DNA from: Neolewinella antarctica
Lineage (GTDB): Bacteria > Bacteroidota > Bacteroidia > Chitinophagales > Saprospiraceae
DNA: 64,000 nt
Assembly (NCBI RefSeq): GCF_011927835.1
Contig: NZ_JAATJH010000002.1
Span: forward strand, 699,915-763,914
Direction of reading: 5' to 3'
Below, piece after piece: positions 23,750 to 31,039 of the stretch. The notes under the pieces were generated by a model, which ran no database searches, was not told the origin of the DNA, and saw only the letters and a list, made by a program, of their open reading frames with translations. The translations under genes were made by a program, and so were the position numbers. The stretch's first letter is position 1. The number at the start of each line of letters is the position of its first letter.

Positions 23750-24544
23750 GTGTTACCACTACTGTTCAAGATCGGCTTCCTTCCCGTAGACCTCTGGGAT
23801 TTTCTGGACGTGTTCATCGTAGCTTTGATCCTCTACCAGCTCTACCGCCTGCTGAAGGGAAGCATCGCCCTGAATATCTTCGTAGGGATGGTCTTGCTCT
23901 TTCTGAGCTACCAAGTTTTCCAGGCGCTCGGCATGAACCTACTGAGCAGCATCCTGACGCAGTTCATCAACATCGGTTTCGTTAGCCTCATCATTATTTT
24001 TCAGCCGGAAGTGCGTCGGTTTCTGCTGCTACTCGGCACGAACACCCTCAAACAACGCGACTCCGTGTGGAGCCGGCTTCTCGGGCGGGAAGCGGAGGTC
24101 CACGCAAATTCTCCGGAGCTCGAAGACATCAGCCGTGCCTTCCAACGCATGGCCGCCAGCAAAACGGGTGCCCTACTCGTCTGCACCCAGGAAGCCGACC
24201 CGGATACGGTTATCACCGGCGGTACGCCCCTCAACTCCGACATCAGTTACGGGCTTCTCGTCAGTATCTTTCACAAGGAAAGCCCCCTGCACGACGGGGC
24301 CGTCGTCATTGAGAACCGGCGTATTACCCGGGCGAGCGCCATCCTGCCCGTCAGCGAAAACAGTAAACTCCCCGCCGCCGTCGGCCTCCGTCACCGCGCC
24401 GCGGTGGGCGTCACCGAAAAGATCGACGTCGTCTGCTTCATCGTGTCCGAAGAAACGGGTAAAATTTCCTTCGCCCGCAGTGGAGAACTGGAACGGGGGA
24501 TTGACGAGCGGCGGTTGCGGGATTTACTGTTGAATTATCTTTAA
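23750..24544 (+). CDS. cdaA: Diadenylate cyclase, CdaA type
   Basis: The 264-residue protein (GTG start at 23750, VLPLLFKIGFLPVDLWDF) has three N-terminal membrane helices and a DAC (DisA_N) domain. DGAVVIENRRITRASAILP contains the DGA motif, and GLRHRAAVGVTE the RHR motif, both needed to make c-di-AMP from two ATP. FQPEVRRFLLLLG is the typical linker. c-di-AMP controls potassium and osmolyte transport and envelope homeostasis. I preferred GTG to an in-frame ATG at 23708 because homologues begin at this LLFKIGF segment and a -7-like box lies just before it; the ATG would place the promoter inside the gene. It stands alone and converges with the RNase G gene. Confidence 0.93.
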   Translation: MLPLLFKIGFLPVDLWDFLDVFIVALILYQLYRLLKGSIALNIFVGMVLLFLSYQVFQALGMNLLSSILTQFINIGFVSLIIIFQPEVRRFLLLLGTNTLKQRDSVWSRLLGREAEVHANSPELEDISRAFQRMAASKTGALLVCTQEADPDTVITGGTPLNSDISYGLLVSIFHKESPLHDGAVVIENRRITRASAILPVSENSKLPAAVGLRHRAAVGVTEKIDVVCFIVSEETGKISFARSGELERGIDERRLRDLLLNYL

Positions 24545-24662
24545 AAACGCTTTGCTTTCAGCAGGTTTACCGTTAAAGATACCGTGGTAGCATTGGGTAC
24601 AACTACTTAAACGCTAAGTGTTTACCGCATGGCGACCTAGGTGCGTGCCCAACATCCACCAC

Positions 24663-24775
24663 ACTGATCTCACGCGAAGTGGATAACCACAAAGGACCCA
24701 GAAAACACAAAGAATAACTCTTCTTTGTGCTCTCCGTGTCCTTTGTGGCAGGAAAAGCCGTTACGTGAGGTCAGT
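24663..24775. repeat. 113-bp nested palindrome between cdaA and RNase G genes
   Basis: Outer arms ACTGATCTCACG (24663-24674) and CGTGAGGTCAGT (24764-24775) pair at 11 of 12 positions. Inner arms at 24687-24714 and 24721-24748 (CCACAAAGGAC... and ...GTCCTTTGTGG) pair at 24 of 28 positions around a 6-nt loop. The right end touches the RNase G stop codon. It lies between convergent genes and could end both transcripts, although no U-run is present. The CACAAAGGAC style recurs at 45325-45414. Confidence 0.75.
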
Positions 24776-26328
24776 TACTTCAGTTTGATTTCCTCGTCAT
24801 CTCCGTCGTAAAACTTGAAGCTGGTAACCGGGAAATCATTGTCCTGCACGATCTGCGGCCAGCGGTAGTACTTCAAGTACCACTTCATCTGCATGCTCGG
24901 CATCCCCCGTTTGAGGTAGGCGGCGATGAAGGGGTGGACTTTGAGCTTCAACTTAGCTTTTGGCCGAGATTCCATGATGAAATTCAGGTCGCGCTCGATG
25001 TCGTCCGTAAGCAGGATCGTGGCGTTTACCTTGCCGGTGCCATTACACGTCGGGCATTTTTCCGCCGTAGTGATGTTGACCTCGGGCCGTACCCGCTGGC
25101 GGGTAATCTGCATCAGACCGAACTTAGACAGCGGAAGCACGGTGTGCTGCGCGCGGTCGTTCTTCATGGCCTTGCGCATAATGGCGACGAGCTGCTTACG
25201 GTGCTCGGCGTCCCGCATATCGATGAAGTCGATGACGATCAGGCCACCGATGTCACGCAGGCGCAGTTGGCGGGCGATTTCCTCGGCGCACTCCATATTG
25301 ACTTTAAAGACTGCTTCGGCCTGATTCTGGCTTGGCATCTTATTGCCGCTATTGACGTCGATGGTGTGCATCGCCTCCGTGTGCTCGATCACGACGTAGG
25401 AGCCAGAGGGGAGCGAGGCGGTTTTACCAAAGCTGCTTTTGATCTGCTTGGTCACGCCGTGGGCGTCGAAGATCGGCTTGCTGCCCTTGTGTAGTTGTAC
25501 GATGTTGGCCCGGTTAGCGCCGGAAATGTCGCTGACGTACTTGCGGGCGGACTCGAACAGCGCCTTGTCGTCGACGACGATCTTGGAGAAGTCCGCGGTG
25601 AGTAGATCGCGGAGCAGACCGGTTGTTTTGTCTACTTCGCTGAGGAGTTTCGCAGGTGCTTCCGCCGTTTTAGCGGCTTCATAAATTTCCTCCCACTTGG
25701 CCATCAGTAAATCGACCTCTTCGAGTAGGTCACCGACACCTTTTCCTTGTGCGGCCGTCCTCACGATGACGCCGAAGTTGGGTGGGCGGATGCTTTCTAC
25801 CAGGACAAGTAGGCGCTTACGCTCTTCACTCGTACTAATCTTCTTCGAGACGGCGACCGTCTGGTTGAAGGGAGTGATGACGATGTAGCGGCCGGGGATG
25901 GTAATCTCGCAACTCAGGCGTGGCCCTTTCGTGCTGATGGGCTCTTTGAGTACTTGTGTAATGACCGTCTGCTTACGCTTCAGGACTTCGTCGATCTTGC
26001 CGGTCTTCACAATCTCGGGCTCCATCTTGAACTCCGTGAGGTTGGCCGTCTGCAATTTCTTGCCCGCGACCGAGCCGTAGAACTTCTGGAGGGAGCGGAC
26101 CCGCGGGCCCAAATCCGTATAGTGAAGGAAGGCATCTTTTTTGTGCCCGATGTCCACGAAGGCCGCGTTCATGGGAGCGCTGACGCGTTTGACTTTACCG
26201 ATAAAGACATCGCCGACCGTGAACTGATCGGTTGCTTTTTGTTTGTGTATTTCTACCAGCCGACCGTTTTCGATCAGCGCGACCTCAACGGCGGAGCCAG
26301 TCGAGGATATTATCATTTCTTTTTCCAC
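24775..26328 (-). CDS. rng: Ribonuclease E/G family endoribonuclease
   Basis: The 517-residue protein has the RNase G layout. An N-terminal strand KEMIISSTGSAVEVALIENGRLVEI leads to an S1 domain (VGDVFIGKVKRVSAPMNAAFVDIGHKKDAFLHYTDL), then the RNase H-like and DNase I-like catalytic domains with IDVNSG and VIDFIDM, whose aspartates bind Mg2+. The zinc link CPTCNGTG follows, and a short C-terminal domain without the RNase E scaffold ends the protein. It processes rRNA and turns over mRNA. The start is GTG at 26328; the next ATG (26316) would trim the first strand only slightly. The order HU, TPR protein, small basic protein, rng is a typical Bacteroidota arrangement. Confidence 0.95.
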   Translation of the reverse strand: MEKEMIISSTGSAVEVALIENGRLVEIHKQKATDQFTVGDVFIGKVKRVSAPMNAAFVDIGHKKDAFLHYTDLGPRVRSLQKFYGSVAGKKLQTANLTEFKMEPEIVKTGKIDEVLKRKQTVITQVLKEPISTKGPRLSCEITIPGRYIVITPFNQTVAVSKKISTSEERKRLLVLVESIRPPNFGVIVRTAAQGKGVGDLLEEVDLLMAKWEEIYEAAKTAEAPAKLLSEVDKTTGLLRDLLTADFSKIVVDDKALFESARKYVSDISGANRANIVQLHKGSKPIFDAHGVTKQIKSSFGKTASLPSGSYVVIEHTEAMHTIDVNSGNKMPSQNQAEAVFKVNMECAEEIARQLRLRDIGGLIVIDFIDMRDAEHRKQLVAIMRKAMKNDRAQHTVLPLSKFGLMQITRQRVRPEVNITTAEKCPTCNGTGKVNATILLTDDIERDLNFIMESRPKAKLKLKVHPFIAAYLKRGMPSMQMKWYLKYYRWPQIVQDNDFPVTSFKFYDGDDEEIKLK

Positions 26329-27059
26329 GCTTCAAAGCGTTTAGGTGGGAGGCCCCCTCAAGCCAAGGCTACCGAAATAGCAAAGGCCCCTTTCGATCAA
26401 AGATCGGAAGCGGCACGGAGGAAGGCAAGTCCAAAAGTTGGGGAATGATACCGGCGGTAACAAACCAGGTCCTACGAAACGAGCAAGGGGCGGACTAAAG
26501 ATAGAAACGGTCAAATAACTCCGGCCCGCGTAGCGGGTAACATTCTGTGGAAATGCTTACTGACTGCAAGTCACTTAAGTGACGGGAGGCTTAGGCATTT
26601 AGCAGGCGATAAGGCCAGACACACCAGAAACAGTATCGTGGAAGTTAACCACCGCCGTCATTCGTTAGGGAAATGTCGTGCGTGGTGAAGATCTTTATGG
26701 GGAAACACCTCGGTGATTAGGCCGATGGCGTGAAGCCAGGATTAAGTTTTCGGGTGGCCGGGATACTAGAACGGTGCTTTGCGGGCAAATTTGGGTGATA
26801 CTAGTCTAGAAACGAAAAAAGAAACAAAGCAAAGCGCTCGGAAAATCGGCTATGGAATGGGGAAATATTCGGAGCTCGTATAGCCCGTCTCGGTAATTCA
26901 GTAAGCCAAACGCTAAATTCGGCGGCAAAGGTGTATTACCAGTCGCGGCCAGCCAGGGGTGAACCCCGGCCGGCCGTGAAGTTGGTATTGAGAAGTAGCA
27001 GAGTCGCGACGTTGAGCGTAGGCAAGTATAAAACTCGTAACTCGTTATTCGCTACTCAA
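26329..27059. other. 731-bp gap without a recognised gene
   Basis: No frame here looks coding. Structures seen are a 14-nt perfect palindrome GTCACTTAAGTGAC (26570-26583), a strong hairpin GGCCAGCCAGGGGT-ga-ACCCCGGCCGGCC (26947-26975), and a short heptamer array near 27034-27057. I find no hallmark of RNase P RNA, tmRNA or SRP RNA. The gap is large for this compact region, so an uncharacterised RNA or a long rng leader is possible. Confidence 0.5.
27034..27057. repeat. Short heptamer array
   Basis: ACTCGTA, ACTCGTT, ATTCGCT, ACTCAAT: four 7-nt units just before the stop of the small basic protein gene. This is the same style as the other heptamer arrays in the window, with a different unit. 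Confidence 0.5.
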
Positions 27060-27155
27060 TTACCGATTCTTCTTCTTGTGACGGTTCTTGCGTAATCGCT
27101 TCTTCCGCTTATGGGTAGCAATCTTATGACGCTTCCGCTTTTTTCCACACGGCAT
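27060..27155 (-). CDS. 31-residue AURKAIP1/COX24-like ribosomal protein
   Basis: The protein begins MPCGKKRKRHKIATHKRKKR and ends with further Lys/Arg-rich residues before TAA. It is the tiny, very basic, strongly conserved protein annotated in Bacteroidota as AURKAIP1/COX24-domain protein, related to the mitochondrial ribosomal protein mS38. Short length and extreme charge fit a ribosome-bound peptide that threads into rRNA. It lies on the minus strand 78 nt downstream of the TPR gene and upstream of rng. The sequence match to the family is clear; its position on the ribosome here is inferred. Confidence 0.88.
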   Translation of the reverse strand: MPCGKKRKRHKIATHKRKKRLRKNRHKKKNR

Positions 27156-27233
27156 ATATTAGTCGTTTATGGTGATGTAAGATGGTTAATGGTGGTGCCG
27201 AGGCACCTTAGATAATACAGCTGAAACAGCCGA

Positions 27234-28040
27234 TTAGTTGTCGTTGGCAGACTTCTCTTCCAGAGCAGCCGTACAACGCGCCGCAAAGATAGCTGATTTT
27301 TCCGTATTTCCGAGGTTGTCGTACACGCGGGCCAGGGGGCAAAGCGCGTCGGGGCTACCGGGGTCCAGCTCCGCGGCGGTCTCGAGGCGCTCGGCGGCTT
27401 TGTCCAGCTGACCGGTCTTGATGGCCAGCTGAGCGAGGGTCGTGTAGACGCGCGGCTCGCGGGGGTACTTTTCAACCAGGTCGAGCAATTGTAAAATGCC
27501 CTGCATGGGGTTGCCCTGCGCGGGGGCATCGACGTAGGTCAGTGCGAGGTTGATCCGGTTATTTACGTCGTCCGGCTCCAGACTGATGGCGGCCTGGTAA
27601 GCTTTTTCCGCCTGGTTGGCGCAAAACTGGCGGGTTTTGTTGTCTTCTTCCTCCCGCTGAATACAGATCGTAAAGGTCGTGCCGGCGATGGACCAGGCGT
27701 CCACCGTGCTCAGTTGCTCGGCGATGCGCTCGGCGTAGATGCCGGAAATGGCCGGGTGACCCGCGCGGTACCATTCACCAGCCAGTTGCTCCAACAAGTC
27801 CATCCGTTGCTCGTCGTCGGTTTGGGTTTCCAGGCGCTCTTCCAAACTCGCGAGCGTGGCCATTGCCGCCGGCGTCAGGTCGGCACGGGCGGCACGGATT
27901 AAGGATTCAAGGCCGGTGGCGGCCAGGGGAGCCTGTGTTAGCCCTTCTTCTAATTCGGGCGGCCGCACCGGGCAACCCCAGTAGGTAAACAGGAGAAGGA
28001 AACTCGTCACCGCAATTGCAATCCACTGGCTCTTACCCAT
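27234..28040 (-). CDS. TPR lipoprotein-like protein
   Basis: The 268-residue protein starts MGKSQWIAIAVTSFLLLFTY then W-G-C, a membrane or lipoprotein signal. At least three tetratricopeptide-like units are visible: CANQAEKAYQAAISLEPDDVNNRINLALTY, LVEKYPREPRVYTTLAQLAIKTGQLDKAAERLETAAELDPGSPDALCPLARVYDNLG and the last NTEKSAIFAARCTA. TPRs are protein-interaction scaffolds, so a periplasmic or envelope scaffold is likely. Genes of this kind often sit between HU and rng in Bacteroidota. A TTG at 28061 would add seven residues; I prefer the ATG at 28040. Confidence 0.87.
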   Translation of the reverse strand: MGKSQWIAIAVTSFLLLFTYWGCPVRPPELEEGLTQAPLAATGLESLIRAARADLTPAAMATLASLEERLETQTDDEQRMDLLEQLAGEWYRAGHPAISGIYAERIAEQLSTVDAWSIAGTTFTICIQREEEDNKTRQFCANQAEKAYQAAISLEPDDVNNRINLALTYVDAPAQGNPMQGILQLLDLVEKYPREPRVYTTLAQLAIKTGQLDKAAERLETAAELDPGSPDALCPLARVYDNLGNTEKSAIFAARCTAALEEKSANDN

Positions 28041-28129
28041 GTGTTTGTTTATGGTAGACAACGGTTGTGGCTAGCGTTTGATGGAGCGCAAGTACCATTA
28101 TAGTGTCATACCCCGCTTCGGAAAGGTCA

Positions 28130-28441
28130 CTAGTCAGCGTTCTCCTCGTTGGGCAGGGAGGTTACTTTGTCCTTCACCTGCTCGACAAAAATCTTCGCGG
28201 GCTTAAAGGAGGGGATAAAGTGTTCCGGGATCACGATCGAGCGGTTCTCCTGAATGTGGCGGCCGACCTTTTTAGCGCGCTTCTTCACCACGAAGGACCC
28301 GAACCCGCGGATGTACACATTTTCGCCCTCGGCGAGGCTGCCCTTGACTTCTTTGAAAAAGGTCTCCAGCGCAACGAGGACGTCGACTTTGGCGACACCC
28401 GTCTTGTCCGCAATGTTGGCAACTATATCAGCTTTTCTCAT
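28130..28441 (-). CDS. HU/IHF-family DNA-binding protein
   Basis: The 103-residue protein has the histone-like fold: MRKADIVANIADKTGVAKVDVLVALETFFKEV forms the two dimerisation helices, and ENVYIRGFGSFVVKKRAKKVGRHIQENRSIVIPEHFIPSFKPAKIF forms the beta arms and return, with GFGSF and the 'P.h..p.FkPak' end typical of HU/IHF. The arm tip is NRSIVIPEH rather than the usual N-P-x-T-G, a variation common in HU paralogues of Bacteroidota. It bends and compacts DNA. It precedes the TPR and rng genes on the same strand. Confidence 0.94.
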   Translation of the reverse strand: MRKADIVANIADKTGVAKVDVLVALETFFKEVKGSLAEGENVYIRGFGSFVVKKRAKKVGRHIQENRSIVIPEHFIPSFKPAKIFVEQVKDKVTSLPNEENAD

Positions 28442-28601
28442 CCTAGTATTTAATTAATTCGCAGTCGGTTTTCTAAGGGGGTGCAAATATCGGAATTTTG
28501 CCGCAAGGGGACTAACTTTTTGCATTATTTCTTTACAAGTCAGTTAGTTACGTGATTTTACATAACCGTGCGTGAGGAGACTAACGCGGATGGTTTTAGC
28601 G

Positions 28602-28609
28602 TAACTTTG
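28602..28609 (+). promoter_or_regulatory. Candidate -7 box of the metallo-beta-lactamase-fold gene
   Basis: TAACTTTG matches TAnnTTTG and lies 20 nt before the ATG at 28629. This supports that ATG as the original start of the gene. No TTG box is apparent. Confidence 0.45.
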
Positions 28610-28628
28610 CGGTCATTTCTCGCCCATA

Positions 28629-29416
28629 ATGTTTGACCCATCAGTCCCCCCCGTTCCCTCACGCTTCTCGGCACCGGCACTTCGCAGGGCGTGCCCGTCA
28701 TCGGTTGCGATTGCGCCGTCTGCCGTTCGCCCGACCCCCGGGATACCCGCCTGCGTACGAGCGCCCTTTTGCGGGAGGGTGAGCATAATTTTATGATCGA
28801 CGCCGGTCCGGATTTTAGAACACAAATACTGCGGTCGGGCATCAAAACGCTCGCCGGGGTGCTCATTACCCACGAGCACAACGACCACGTTGCCGGCCTC
28901 GATGACCTGCGCCCTTTCTGCTTTAGCCAGGGTATCGACATGCCCATTTACTGTTTGCCGCGGGTGGCCAAGGAGTTGCGCGAGCGGTTTTCTTACTCGT
29001 TTTCTGACTACCCCGGCGTGCCGCGTTTCGACATTCGCGAGGTCGATTTTGGCGATCGGGTGCCTTTCGCGGACGGGGAGTTGGAACTGGTCGAGGTTAT
29101 TCACGGCCGCATCTCCATTCTCGGTTTCCGTTGGTACGACCTAGCCTATCTGACTGATGTAAAAGAGCTTCCGGCGCGGACGCGGGTGCATTGTAAAGGA
29201 GTACGGACGGCCGTGATCTCCAGCCTCAACCGCCGGGGTACGCACAGTCACTTATCTTTGGACGAATCCTTAGCGTACTTGAAGGAATTGGAAGCCGAGT
29301 CGGGGGTGCTCTTTCACCTGAGCCACCGAATGGGCCGCGTTGCGGAGGTTAATCCTGAGTTGCCCCCAGGGGTAGAAGTCGGTTGGGACGGTATGCGAAT
29401 CACCGTCCAAGGTTGA
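28629..29416 (+). CDS. Metallo-beta-lactamase-fold hydrolase, PhnP-like, with a frameshifted N-terminus
   Basis: The frame from 28691 (GTG) gives 241 residues: PVIGCDCAVCRSPDPRDTRLRTSALL, then the metal motif THEHNDHVAGLDDLRPF (HxHxDH), and a late LSHRMGR His. The family normally begins 'LGTGTSQGVPVIGC', and exactly that sequence (SLTLLGTGTSQG) is encoded just upstream in the same frame, but no usual start codon precedes it before a TGA at 28634-28636. An ATG at 28629 is one base out of phase; one extra C in the C7 run (28646-28652) would join it to the gene. So the gene is either frameshifted, phase-variable, starts at a non-standard codon, or the run is miscounted. The likely substrate is a cyclic phosphodiester or similar ester. 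A REP-like element inside encodes PARTRVH. Confidence 0.85.
29173..29190 (-). repeat. REP-like GC element inside a coding frame
   Basis: GGCGCGGACGCGGGTGCA matches the reverse-complement consensus. It lies within the metallo-beta-lactamase-fold gene and is read as PARTRVH. Confidence 0.6.
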
Positions 29417-29425
29417 GGGCTTGTA

Positions 29426-29480
29426 GCCCGAATGCTCGTGCGGTAGCATACTGATGTAGCTACCGCACGAGCGTTCGGGC
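29426..29480. terminator. 22-bp hairpin between convergent genes
   Basis: Arms at 29426-29447 (GCCCGAATGCTCGTGCGGTA...) and 29459-29480 (...TACCGCACGAGCGTTCGGGC) pair at 21 of 22 positions around an 11-nt loop. It lies 10 nt after the hydrolase stop and before the convergent dnaN stop. There is no U-run, so it may act as a barrier or REP-like unit rather than a classical terminator. Confidence 0.6.
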
Positions 29481-29504
29481 AGGATGCCCGCGACCTTTGT
29501 ACCT

Positions 29505-29524
29505 GTCCCGATAGTTATCGGGAC
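29505..29524. repeat. CCCGATAG-type palindrome
   Basis: GTCCCGATA-gt-TATCGGGAC has perfect 9-bp arms. It lies 15 nt from the dnaN stop. A partial REP-like string GCCCGCGACC stands just before it (29486-29495). Confidence 0.65.
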
Positions 29525-29538
29525 GCAAAATAACCTGA

Positions 29539-30657
29539 CTAGTTACTGAGCATCACCGGCATCACCAACATCATGATCTCCTGCCCGGTCGCCTGCTCCG
29601 TAGGAACGAGGATACCCGCCCGCGTGGCCGTAGACATTTCCAGACGTACTTCCTCGCCCTCTAGCACCCCGAGCATTTCTACGAGGAACTTAGCGTTGAA
29701 GCCAATCGTCAGCGGCTCACCCGTGTAATTACAGGCGAGTTGCTCGGTGGCCTCATTGCTAAAATCAAGATCCTGCGCGGAGACCGTCAGGCTACCGTCG
29801 GCGATGTTAAGGATAACTTGGTTGGTAGTCTTATTGGCGTAAATAACGATCCGCTTCAGGCTCTGCTGAAGGTCGGATCGGCTGATCATCAACTCGTTCG
29901 GGTTGTCGACCGGGATGACGGCGTTATAGTCCGGGTAGCGGGCGTCGATGAGGCGGCAGGCCATTTTGGTCTCTCCAAAAGCGAAAAAGGCGTTCGACTT
30001 ATCGAAAGTGACCTGGACTTGCTCGTCGGTGCTGGGTAGAGCAGTCTTTAGTAGATTCAGCGCCTTTTTGGGGATGATCAACTGGCTGCTGACTTCACCG
30101 GTGATGTCGCTGACGGAATACTTGACCAGTTTGTGCGCGTCGGTGGCGACCATAACGAGCTTAGAAAAATCTACTTGGAAAAAGACACCGGTCATGGCGG
30201 GGCGGAGCTCGTCGGTGCTCGTCGCGAAGAGCGTCTTGTTGATGCCTTCGAGGAGGCTGAGGGCGGATAAGGAGATCTCGTCCGCCTCATTTGGCTCGGG
30301 GATGTCCGGGTAATCGTCTCCGTTCTCACCGGCCAATTTGTACTTACCGTAGGCGCTCGTGATCTCAATACCGAAATTGTCGAGGTTTACGTTGAACGTG
30401 ATCGGCTGCTGGGGCAGGGCCTTGAGCGTGTCGATGAGGATCTTAGCGGGAACGGCCACGGCCCCGTTACCGTCGGAGTTAACGTCGATGTTGGTGATGA
30501 CGCTGGTTTCCAGGTCGGTGGCCGCGATCGTGAGTTTGCCGTCTTCGATGCGAAAAAGGAAATCTTCGAGGATGGGCAGGACGGGATTAGAGCTGATGGC
30601 TCCTCCGGCCAGGGTTAGTTTTTTCTGCAGATCGGATGACGAAACACTGAATTTCAT
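29539..30657 (-). CDS. dnaN: DNA polymerase III beta subunit (sliding clamp)
   Basis: The 372-residue protein has the three-domain clamp: MKFSVSSSDLQKKLTLAGGAISSNPVLPILEDFLF opens domain 1, LLEGINKTLFATSTDELRPAMTGVFFQ is the domain 2 signature, and LKRIVIYANKTTNQVILNI leads into domain 3, ending LVMPVMLSN (the 'mPm' clamp end). It forms a ring dimer that holds polymerase III on DNA. The start is the ATG at 30657. A longer frame upstream would add residues unlike the family. It is not beside dnaA here, which is normal in Bacteroidota. A -7-like TAAGTTTG lies 19-26 nt before the start (30676-30683). Confidence 0.97.
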   Translation of the reverse strand: MKFSVSSSDLQKKLTLAGGAISSNPVLPILEDFLFRIEDGKLTIAATDLETSVITNIDVNSDGNGAVAVPAKILIDTLKALPQQPITFNVNLDNFGIEITSAYGKYKLAGENGDDYPDIPEPNEADEISLSALSLLEGINKTLFATSTDELRPAMTGVFFQVDFSKLVMVATDAHKLVKYSVSDITGEVSSQLIIPKKALNLLKTALPSTDEQVQVTFDKSNAFFAFGETKMACRLIDARYPDYNAVIPVDNPNELMISRSDLQQSLKRIVIYANKTTNQVILNIADGSLTVSAQDLDFSNEATEQLACNYTGEPLTIGFNAKFLVEMLGVLEGEEVRLEMSTATRAGILVPTEQATGQEIMMLVMPVMLSN

Positions 30658-31039
30658 ACGGTATTGAGCTTTGGGCAAACTTACGCAAAGAATCGGTGCA
30701 GAGTAGATTGCCGGATGAATTAGACCCTTGTTTTTATACACAAACCGTGTGGAAAAGCTTTAACTGATCGATTAGTAAGGGAGAAGTCTGGCCAATCATT
30801 TTTTCGCTCGCCTGAGCATACACAAGTAGGTAAATATTAGGCTGACACGACGGTGCAAAAATCAGCGCTGCGTATCTTTAGCAATCGATTGAATACCCGT
30901 CGCTTACGGGACTTCCGTGAAAAGCTTACATTTGCGGACTTTTTTAGGAACAACGACCGATATTATCCATCGACGGCCCTGCCTAACTGGTACTGTATTC
31001 ATTTCGTTCGATCATTCAAAATTTTTCATTCCTCCTATT
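30658..31039. other. 382-bp divergent gap between dnaN and the PUL
   Basis: No coding frame is convincing. A minus-strand -7-like box TAAGTTTG (30683-30676) may serve dnaN. On the plus strand TACATTTG (30927-30934) may serve susC, leaving a leader of about 100 nt. That leader could carry regulation of the PUL, but I see no recognisable riboswitch or anti-sigma-linked operator. Confidence 0.45.
30904..30934 (+). promoter_or_regulatory. Candidate promoter of the susC operon
   Basis: A -7 box TACATTTG (30927-30934) lies 20 nt after TTA (30904-30906), a one-base variant of the TTG -33 box. The start codon is about 105 nt downstream. Confidence 0.35.

Noticed and set aside
26329-27059. RNase P RNA, tmRNA or SRP RNA in the gap before rng
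   Set aside because: I looked for their conserved cores and did not find them on either strand. An unknown RNA remains possible.
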